A stretch of DNA of 8,347 bases from positions 1 through 8,347 of the forward strand of contig PIXU01000115.1 in the NCBI GenBank assembly GCA_003601795.1, written 5' to 3'. Positions within the stretch are counted from its first letter, which is position 1. The number at the start of each line of letters is the position of its first letter. The DNA is from Candidatus Methanophagales archaeon (GTDB lineage: Archaea; Halobacteriota; Syntropharchaeia; Alkanophagales; Methanospirareceae). Both the position numbers and the translations under genes were made by a program. Under the pieces are notes generated by a model, which saw nothing but the letters and a program-made list of their open reading frames with translations, made no database searches and was not told the origin of the DNA. Positions 1 through 5,198 of the stretch are shown here, piece after piece.

Positions 1-177
1 AAGAAGTGGAGACCCATAATGGTCCTTACAATTGATGGCGCACTCGTGCCCACACGACCAGACGAGGCGAAGGGGAAAGGTAGAGGAAGAAAGAAGGTAA
101 GGGCAAAGAGAGCGAAATGGGAAGGTGAATGGAGAGAAGAATGCAATACAAGTTTTGGACTATTATCATGCGAGTGA
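1..177 (+). pseudogene. Transposase fragment, possibly ISKra4-like, 5' part outside window
   Basis: Frame 1 is open from the left edge to a TGA at 175-177. It encodes a piece with the segment LTIDGALVPTRP followed by a very basic stretch rich in K, R and G and then WEGEWRE. The 'IDGA' aspartate followed by a basic linker and a WRE motif resembles the start of the catalytic domain of DDE transposases I remember as ISKra4-like; the family assignment is from memory and not certain. After WRE (about base 144) the protein no longer resembles the family and stops within a dozen codons, so the catalytic domain is cut off. The upstream part lies outside the window. It is best read as a dead insertion-sequence remnant, in keeping with the other remnants that follow it. 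Confidence 0.4.
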
Positions 178-247
178 ACACATATAAAATTTGCTCACAT
201 GTCGCTTGACTACATCCCATCTCATTACTGACAAAATTCTTATCTAA

Positions 248-502
248 ATGGGTAACATAAAAGGCAAAAATCGAAAAGCTTTTATATTTATTTTCCCTGA
301 TAAAAATCAGGCAATGCACCTCTTCGCAACGCATTTACTGGAAAACGGTGTGGACTTGAGGTATATTCAGGAGCTGTTAGGGTATAAAAGTTCAAAAACA
401 ACAGAGATATATACGCATGTAAGTAATAAAGACTTAAGTCAAATAAAAAGTCCCTTAGATAGATTGTTTGAAAAGAAGGGAGGTGGTGATGTAAAAGGAT
501 GA
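248..502 (+). pseudogene. Tyrosine recombinase (Xer/integrase type), C-terminal remnant
   Basis: The 84-codon ORF matches the last 60-70 residues of Xer-like tyrosine recombinases: HLFATHLLENG (24-34), LRYIQELLGYKSS (38-49), TTEIYTHVS (51-59) and IKSPLD (66-71). Tyr55 in EIYTHVS is the expected nucleophile. Two other catalytic positions are altered: the box II arginine of the usual LRHSFATH motif reads Met23 (MHLFATH), and the second-histidine/Trp position is Tyr46. The core-binding domain and the first catalytic Arg/Lys region are missing, and an in-frame stop lies just before the ATG. Homology really begins at about base 305, so the first 20 residues are probably not native. The protein is almost certainly inactive. 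It ends directly upstream of the tandem repeats and the cassette-like unit, so it may be what is left of the recombinase that once served them. Confidence 0.8.
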
Positions 503-540
503 GTGGGAGACGTTCTGGAGGAAAATTTTCATCCAGAAGG

Positions 541-647
541 ATGTATATACGAAGTACTTCAGATATACTGCCAAAATGTAAGGATATGCGAAATTGGTAT
601 ATATCGCCAAATTGGAATGATATGCGAAGTATTGCGGATATGAACGA
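541..647 (+). repeat. Imperfect tandem repeats of about 37 bp behind the recombinase remnant
   Basis: Three head-to-tail copies can be aligned, beginning near 545 (TATACGAAGTACTTCAG), 585 (TATGCGAAATTGGTATA) and 621 (TATGCGAAGTATTGCGG). Each continues into an A/T-rich tail with a CGCCAAA/CTGCCAAA-like or GAACGAG core. Short ORFs can be drawn through this stretch (e.g. 499-681, 60 codons, overlapping the recombinase stop as ATGA). However, their sequence is just the translated repeat, so I do not call a gene. The position between a recombinase and the GTTATCGG boundary resembles the direct repeats of an integron attI region; that comparison is inference. Confidence 0.5.
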
Positions 648-661
648 GTTATCGGAAATTG
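648..661 (+). other. Candidate recombination core site (GTTATCGGAAATTG)
   Basis: This 14-mer is the inverse complement, at 13 of 14 positions, of 1220-1233 (CAACTTCCGATAAC). It also recurs in direct orientation with one indel and one substitution at 1308-1320 (GTTGTCGAAATTG). The leading GTT corresponds to the crossover triplet of integron R' core sites. It lies 22 bp before the start codon of the only intact gene in the left half. The repeat relations are seen directly; the recombination role is inference. Confidence 0.5.
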
Positions 662-682
662 AGATTGAGAAGAGGAATTGAA

Positions 683-1216
683 ATGGAACATCCGTTACAC
701 AAAATCGTTGGGGAATGTATCAATAGCAATGTTTTTCCCAACTGCAAAATAATAAAAGATCCAGCTTGTGGTGGGCAACAGAATGTGCCTTTATTCTGTT
801 CAAGGGACAGATCAAATGAAACAGAATACTGTAATGTTGATTTGCTGATCATTAAAGATAATAAAATCAGAGTGATTATTGAAATTGAAGAAACAGAAGT
901 CAAACCAACCCAAATATGCGGTAAATTCCTTACTTCAGCTTTATCTTCTTACTACATTCACGACTCTGAGAATAATACACCCATCGGAATGAGTGGTTCT
1001 GTCCTATTTATTCAAATATTGGATACATCTCAACTGAAAGAGAAGACTTCTAAGATTAAACAATGGGGAAATCTGGAAAAATCAATAAAGAACTTATTGC
1101 CAATTGGTAAAATCAGAAAATATAAACTTCTTTATGGAACTATTCCGGACTTTAAAAATAGAAAGGGTAACAAATGCGCCGAACTTATTGCTTGCATAAA
1201 AGAAGCATTAAAATGA
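683..1216 (+). CDS. Hypothetical protein with a PD-(D/E)XK-nuclease-like motif; cassette cargo
   Basis: This is an intact 177-residue protein that I do not recognise as a named family. The start at 683 is favoured over an in-frame ATG at 659 because AGAGGA (671-676) sits six bases upstream and because the earlier Met falls inside the repeat/core-site region. Visible features: an early region with several cysteines (Cys12, 21, 29, 39, 50), then NVDLLIIKD (51-59; Asp53) followed by a beta strand IRVIIEIEE (62-70; Glu67, Glu69, Glu70) and VKPTQICGKF. An aspartate, a hydrophobic strand and an E-x-E/K motif about 14 residues later are the layout of the PD-(D/E)XK nuclease core, as in restriction-type enzymes. 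The canonical lysine is not in place, so this is suggestive only. No signal peptide or membrane helix is visible. The gene is tightly enclosed between the core site at 648-661 and the folded palindrome starting three bases after its stop. Confidence 0.7.
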   Translation: MEHPLHKIVGECINSNVFPNCKIIKDPACGGQQNVPLFCSRDRSNETEYCNVDLLIIKDNKIRVIIEIEETEVKPTQICGKFLTSALSSYYIHDSENNTPIGMSGSVLFIQILDTSQLKEKTSKIKQWGNLEKSIKNLLPIGKIRKYKLLYGTIPDFKNRKGNKCAELIACIKEALK

Positions 1217-1219
1217 ACT

Positions 1220-1320
1220 CAACTTCCGATAACAGAGCGTATCTGGCTTCGTGCCTTCGGCACTCCGCCCAAATCCTGCTTCGCAGGACTTCAGATACTC
1301 GCCAGCCGTTGTCGAAATTG
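1220..1320 (+). repeat. attC-like folded palindrome
   Basis: The outer arms are CAACTTCCGATAAC (1220-1233) and GTTGTCGAAATTG (1308-1320), which pair with a G-T wobble and a one-base bulge. Inside them AGAGCG-TATCTG (1234-1245) pairs with CAGATACTCGCC (1292-1303), leaving extra unpaired bases on one strand. The apex holds two perfect or near-perfect hairpins: GTGCC-TTC-GGCAC (1251-1263) and AATCCTGC-TTC-GCAGGACTT (1272-1291). An imperfect palindrome of about 100 bp with AAC/GTT ends, asymmetric bulges and a variable apex, placed immediately after the stop codon of one gene, is the layout of an integron attC recombination site. A transcription terminator or a REP-like element is the alternative; there is no poly-T tail. 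Confidence 0.55.
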
Positions 1321-1535
1321 CCCGAAGTCCTTATGAGAGTATAAGCATTAAAATAGACACTCATCCCCCTAAGTCATCGGGGACAACATATGGATGCGAA
1401 ACCAAATTTCCTTTGAGTTGAGCAATAGCTCAAAGAATGAGATGTACTTGCCCAGATAGTGTTTTGACACACCACTGAATTTTTTCAGCTACACTCTCAG
1501 AAATCCATGTCTGTCATCCTTTGATATTCTAAAGG
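1321..1535. other. Gene-poor spacer with possible minus-strand protein remnant
   Basis: No convincing plus-strand gene is present. On the minus strand, roughly 1505 down to 1362, one frame reads like protein (WISESVAEKIQW, then TLSGQVHLIL, an internal TGA stop, then AIAQLKGNLVSHPY and VVPDDLGG before a stop). It could be a decayed gene, but I cannot name a family. The 12-mer AAGCATTAAAAT occurs at 1203-1214 and again at 1343-1354, flanking the palindrome, which hints at a small duplication or rearrangement. Confidence 0.3.
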
Positions 1536-1580
1536 GGGCGAGCTCTACTCCTCCTTCAGCAAGCCCATACCACCAGTCCT

Positions 1581-2752
1581 GACCCGGATATTCATCCCAT
1601 GTTCCCTCACGCACTGCAGAAATGCATCATCGCAAGGCTGGGATACAGCAGGGACGGCAAGCCCGATAAATTGCAGGTGAATATCGGTCTGGTGGTCACA
1701 AAAGAGGAACGTTTTCCGGTGTTTCATCTCATCTTCGAGGGAAACAAAACGGATATAAAGACCGTTGGACGTGCAATATCCCGTCTAAAAGAGGAGTTCG
1801 CCATCTTCGATTGCCTGCTCATATTTGACCGCGGCATGGTCTCCGAAGAAAACATAGGGGAGCTGGACGGTAACGGCTACGATTGTGGGGCTCCGCCCCA
1901 CGACCCCGCAAGCCCTGTAAGGGCTTAATCTGCGGTCTGAAGAAGAACAAAGTGGTAAAGGCGATACTGAGGGAGGTTGAGGCTGCTGAACTCCTGAGCG
2001 AGGAGAATTTTGTCAAAGACCTGGATGAGGGGTCAAAACTCTATGCCGTAGGGATGGTTCGGCAGTTATACGGTAAAGAGAGGAAGGTTGTTATCTGTTA
2101 CGATACGAAGAAGGCGGCATCTAAGAAGCGTGACAGGGATGAAAAGATAAAGCGAGCGGAGGCGGAATTAAGCGCATACCGTGCTAAATTGGCAAAGGGG
2201 AATTACAGGAAAATGGAGAAGGTTGTTTCAAAGGTCAAAGCGACAGCGAAGGGCGTGAGCACCTATTTTAAATGCACCTACACCTCAGAAGGGGGCAGGA
2301 TAACAATTAATTTTAAGAGGCGTGACGATAAAATAGCGGATGTTGAGCGGCTTGATGGTAAGCACGCATTGATGAGCACGCGGGTTACGATGGGCACAAA
2401 AGAAATAATTTCTGCATATTATGACAAGGATGGGATAGAAAAGGCGTTTTGCTGCATTAAACAGCCGATTGGACTCAGACCGATAAGGCATTGGCTGGAT
2501 GGAAGGGTTAAAGCGCACATATTTATATGCTATCTCTCGTATTTATTGATGAAAACACTTGAACACATGCTCAAAAAAGGCGGATTGAAGATAAGCGCCG
2601 AGAATGCGCTGAAACAGCTGGGCAAGGTGAAATATGTTGTAGTCACTAATCCCGAGGGGGACGTCACAGCATCGAAATTGTCCATTCCATCACGGGAACA
2701 AAGGGAAATTATGGATGTGCTGAGAGTGGAGTATATAAAGTCTGAAACTTAG
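1581..2752 (+). pseudogene. IS1634-type DDE transposase, 5'-truncated and frameshifted
   Basis: Two frames together give most of an IS1634-like (IS4 superfamily) transposase. Frame 1 (to the stop at 1926-1928) has LGYSRDGKPDKLQVNIGLVV, FEGNKTDIKTV and FDRGMVSEEN, where the Asp of DRGMVS is the second catalytic residue. The other frame resumes at about 1925 with ICGLKKNKVVKAIL and continues to the TAG at 2750-2752. It includes YYDKDGIEKAFCCIKQ, where the Glu is the expected third catalytic residue, and RVKAHIFICYLSYLL near the end. The first catalytic Asp and the roughly 100-150 residue N-terminal region usual in the family are absent, since an in-frame stop lies at 1530-1532. The frame is broken by the twin hairpin at 1884-1927. 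The element cannot make a working enzyme. I could not identify its terminal inverted repeats. Confidence 0.85.
1884..1927 (+). repeat. Twin-hairpin palindromic insertion inside the transposase gene
   Basis: Hairpin 1 is GTGGGGC-TCC-GCCCCAC (1885-1901) and hairpin 2 is AAGCCCT-GTA-AGGGCTT (1910-1926). Both have perfect 7-bp stems and 3-base loops, separated by the eight bases GACCCCGC. The protein upstream ends in GNGYD and downstream resumes as ICGLKKNK in another frame, so the insert interrupts an otherwise continuous protein. Its net length of about 41 bp causes the frameshift. The junctions GATT and AATC are themselves inverted copies. It resembles a REP/MITE-like palindromic unit. Confidence 0.75.
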
Positions 2753-2756
2753 GTGT

Positions 2757-3161
2757 TTAAAACTTTCGATGCTTTCGACATCCGATATATTCTTCCGAGG
2801 CATATTGAACTCCCTGATCTGAGTGGTGAATCAGTCCCCGAGGTTCTCATTCCACCGTGTTTCAATTGCCCCAACGAATTCGCCTGATAGACGGATGTAA
2901 GTGATTATCGGAAGCCCATACCTGATTCAATCTGGTTATCTTCAACCCCTTCACGAGATTGGGATAGACTCTGAGATTGTGCTCTGAATCGGTGGTTCTA
3001 GGCTTAAAATCTTTACGAACGCAAAGGAGATTGTCTCCCCTCATAAGCCTGAGTACACGTTTATGGTTCACCGAATAACCACGATTCCGGAGTTCGGCGG
3101 TTATCCGTCTGTATCCGTATGCGGGGAACTCCACGGCGATCCCCTGAATTTCGTTTCTAAC
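2757..3161 (-). pseudogene. IS3-family transposase OrfB remnant with frameshifts and deletion
   Basis: Read on the minus strand, the fragment begins near 3161 with RNEIQGIAVEFPAYGYRRITAEL, then NHKRVLRLM and LCVRKDF (the HTH_21-type N-terminal region of IS3 OrfB), followed by LNQVWASD, which carries the first catalytic Asp. A frameshift follows directly: the continuation ITYIRLSGEFVGAI lies in a second frame. It then jumps to ETRWNENLGD, and a third frame gives GLIHHSDQGVQYASEEY, which contains the second catalytic Asp motif, ending at a stop at 2757-2759. The usual block between VGAI and the HHSDQG motif (about 40-50 residues) is largely missing, as is the C-terminus with the catalytic Glu. 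It lies tail-to-tail with the IS1634 remnant, five bases away, and abuts the malic enzyme fragment. Confidence 0.85.
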
Positions 3162-3522
3162 GTCCTATGTAATCTTCGCTTATACCCTTCTCTTCCGCAT
3201 AGCTCGCTATTGCATCCGCTGCCGCTATGCACATCTCGTCCGTTATTGTTGCACGCACATCCAGAGCGCCCCTGAAGACTGCGGGAAAACCCAACGAGTT
3301 ATTTACCTGATTCTCAAAATCTGACCGCCCGGTAGCAACTATCCTTGCACCGCCTTCTTTTACTTCCCATGGCATTATCTCAGGCACTGGATTCGCACAT
3401 GCGAATACAATCGCATTATCCGCCATATCCGCAACCCATTCCTTCTTTATGACCCCCGGTCCGGGTGTAGATAGTGCAATACAGACATCAGTATCGCGCA
3501 TTGCCTTTCTTATGCCGAACAT
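3157..3522 (-). pseudogene. Malic enzyme (NAD(P)-dependent) C-terminal fragment
   Basis: The 121-residue frame matches the end of the NAD-binding domain of malic enzymes: DTDVCIALSTPGPGVIKKEW, IVFACANPVPEIMPWE, ARIVATGRSDF and NQVNNSLGFPAVFRGALDVRA. The full enzyme (oxidative decarboxylation of malate to pyruvate) is normally about 400 residues or more. The catalytic N-terminal domain and the Rossmann glycine-rich loop are missing. The frame extends upstream of Met only to about 3537 (residues KFELVDG) before a TAA, exactly where the promoter block of the FrhB-like gene begins. At its 3' end the protein runs to SEDYI and then meets the IS3 remnant, so the last residues of the enzyme are also lost. 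It is broken at both ends by rearrangement and not expected to be active. Confidence 0.85.
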
Positions 3523-3538
3523 ACCATCAACTAATTCA

Positions 3539-3576
3539 AATTTTTATGAAAAGTTCTCAAAAAGTTTTTTATACTA
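3539..3576 (+). promoter_or_regulatory. Promoter/operator block upstream of the FrhB-like gene
   Basis: This AT-rich block shares 24 of its first 26 bases with 4605-4630 upstream of nuoE, and the remaining bases are also similar. It contains the pseudo-palindrome TGAAAAGTTCTCA (3547-3559; half sites TGAAAA and TGAGAA). Directly downstream is TTTTTTATACTA (3565-3576), a plausible archaeal TATA box about 65 bases before the ATG. Transcription start and binding protein are not known. Confidence 0.5.
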
Positions 3577-3640
3577 CACAGTGAAAGGTGGATACGGGGC
3601 AACTATTACAGATAAAAAATAAAGGAGGAAAGCATAGTCC

Positions 3641-4587
3641 ATGGCAAGCGTAAGAAACTTCCCGGTATGCTGCTACTGTGGTGCGTGTGCGGCGTTCATA
3701 CCGGATTTCGAGAAGTATAAAGAGGAAGAAGTAGTGTTTGACAAGGGCTGCGGCGGAACAGTGTCAACGGGCTTCTGTTTCAGTTTTTGTCCTCGCTCAT
3801 TTGCAGCCTGTCATTTATGTGAGGAGGCGTGCCCAAGGATGGAATATGGCGTATGTGATTTCAGTTCTTGTGCTTCCAGTCCCGAGGGGCGAATTCTGGG
3901 CTACTATAAGGAAATATTAAGTGCAAGAGCAACGGAGAAGGGCATAAGAGAGGTGGGGCAAGATGGCAGTGTTGTAACGGCAATGCTATGCGAAGCGTTA
4001 AGAAGTGGATTTATAGATGCTGCCGTTGTCGCTACGAGGACAGAAGATTGGAAAGCCGAACCTTTTGTTGCAACCACACCCGAAGAAGTTTTGCTTGGCG
4101 AGTCTTAATCGGGCTTTTCGACACTGAGGCTTTCTGGCACCGTGATCTGGTTATGTTCCTCGCTGAACGGGGAATAGACATTAAAGAGGTGGAGAGGTTT
4201 TATGTTACAAAGGGGAAATTCATGGTGGTTACAAAGGACAAAGAGTTCGGTATTCCAACTAAAGAACTGGACCCCTGCGTCCTGGATACGTGCAGAATTT
4301 GTGAAGATTTCTCCTCACAGCTTGCGGATGTTTCCGCAGGCTCGGCAGGTTCGCTGGATGGATGTACCTCATTAATAATTCGGACAAAAGTAGGAGAGGA
4401 GCTCGTAAGTATTTCAGAAAAGGCAATAGAAACGAAAAAGCTGGATGGTGAGGGAATAAAAAAGATAGAAAGATTTGCTTTAAATAAGAAAATGAGGAAT
4501 TATGGCATGATACTGGACCAAATGGAGATTTGTTCCGCGTGTTTAACGAATCCGTATGCTTTTACATTGCAAATCAGGATGAGGTGA
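3641..4587 (+). pseudogene. FrhB-like F420 dehydrogenase beta-subunit gene, broken by internal deletion/frameshift
   Basis: FrhB-family proteins carry FAD and iron-sulfur clusters and pass electrons to or from coenzyme F420. The first frame (3641 to the TAA at 4106-4108, 155 codons) has CCYCGACAAF near the N-terminus, FSFCPRSF, CHLCEEACPR, and the FrhB core YYKEILSARATEKGIREVGQDGS, VVATRTEDW and PFVATTPEEVL. The second frame resumes at about 4104 with LIGLFDTEAF, VERFYVTKGKF, CRICEDFSSQLADVSAGSAGS and a normal C-terminus to TGA 4585-4587. Compared with the family, about 55-65 residues between the 'TPEEVL' segment and 'LIGLF' are missing, including the conserved PCQ motif. The junction near 4100-4107 also shifts the frame. 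A strong AAAGGAGG (3621-3628) precedes the ATG and the next codon upstream but one is a stop, which fixes the start. The damage is recent in appearance, since both parts otherwise read as conserved protein. An assembly error is possible. Confidence 0.85.
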
Positions 4588-4604
4588 CGAAATGAGTGAT
4601 TTAT

Positions 4605-4643
4605 AATTTTTATGAAAAATTCTCAAATAGTCTTTTAGTACTA
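4605..4643 (+). promoter_or_regulatory. Promoter/operator block upstream of nuoE, copy of the FrhB-side block
   Basis: This is the second copy of the shared block. The pseudo-palindrome TGAAAAATTCTCA (4613-4625) is identical to the first copy except for its central base, and TCTTTTAGTACTA follows where the first copy has its TATA-like run. It lies 67 bases before the nuoE ATG, almost the same distance as the first copy from its gene. A four-codon ORF (ATG 4592) overlaps the left edge and is probably meaningless. Confidence 0.5.
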
Positions 4644-4709
4644 TTATTAGGTTAGAGAATAAAGAGAAATATTGCTGATAAGAGAAATGATAATGGTGAG
4701 ATAAGAGAG

Positions 4710-5198
4710 ATGGACGAAGATAAAATCGACAAAATAATAGAAGAGCATAGAACTGACAAATCAGAACTGATTCCCATATTGCAGGACGTCCAAGCCGAGT
4801 ACAACTGGTTGCCTCAGGATACACTCAGGTACATCGCCAAAAGATTGCAGGTTCCTTTAACCGATGTTTTTGGAATAGCTACATTTTACAAATCTTTCAG
4901 TCTGAAACCAAGAGGAAAGCATTTAGTTAGAGTATGCCTCGGTACCGCATGCCATGTGCGAGGAGGCCCGAGAATCCTGGAGACTGCAGAACGCATTCTG
5001 GGCATCAAAACCGGTGAAACAACTGAGGATTATAAATTCACATTAGAGAGTGTTAACTGTCTGGGCTGCTGTGCGTTAGGACCTGTGATGGTGGTGGATA
5101 ACGAATATTATGGTAAATTACCGCCGACAAAGGTAGAAAAGGTCCTCCATAAATATGGATACACAAGCTTAAGCTCGGGCAAGGGAGGGGAAACATGA
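4710..5198 (+). CDS. nuoE: NuoE/HndA-type [2Fe-2S] subunit
   Basis: This is a 162-residue protein of the NuoE (24 kDa) family, normally about 150-170 residues, so it is full length. The N-terminal helical region (1-60) has the typical LIPILQDVQAEYNWLP and DVFGIATFYKSF. A thioredoxin-like domain follows with the four [2Fe-2S] ligands in two pairs: Cys76/Cys81 (CLGTAC) and Cys117/Cys121 (CLGCC). In NADH dehydrogenases and bifurcating hydrogenases or formate dehydrogenases this subunit docks on NuoF and holds the off-path cluster next to its FMN. A GGTGA at 4694-4698 can serve as ribosome binding site. Its stop overlaps the next start as ATGA (5195-5198), indicating translational coupling and a stoichiometric complex in the cytoplasm. 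Which larger enzyme it belongs to cannot be read from the window. Confidence 0.93.
   Translation: MDEDKIDKIIEEHRTDKSELIPILQDVQAEYNWLPQDTLRYIAKRLQVPLTDVFGIATFYKSFSLKPRGKHLVRVCLGTACHVRGGPRILETAERILGIKTGETTEDYKFTLESVNCLGCCALGPVMVVDNEYYGKLPPTKVEKVLHKYGYTSLSSGKGGET

Noticed and set aside
26..334. Minus-strand ORF of 102 codons
   Set aside because: Antisense to the transposase fragment and the recombinase remnant; low-complexity Ser/Leu/Pro content typical of a shadow frame.
541..660. Possible CRISPR array
   Set aside because: Repeats are imperfect, directly abutting and without unique spacers of regular length; no cas genes are present.
499..681. 60-codon ORF overlapping the recombinase stop (ATGA)
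   Set aside because: Its sequence is mostly translation of the imperfect tandem repeats; other frames there look equally protein-like, so I treat it as repeat DNA.
1220..1320. Simple rho-independent terminator for the cassette gene
   Set aside because: The structure is far larger than a terminator, has multiple nested stems and lacks a following T run.
3063..3275. Plus-strand ORF of 70 codons
   Set aside because: Opposite the IS3 and malic enzyme remnants, which carry clear family motifs on the minus strand.
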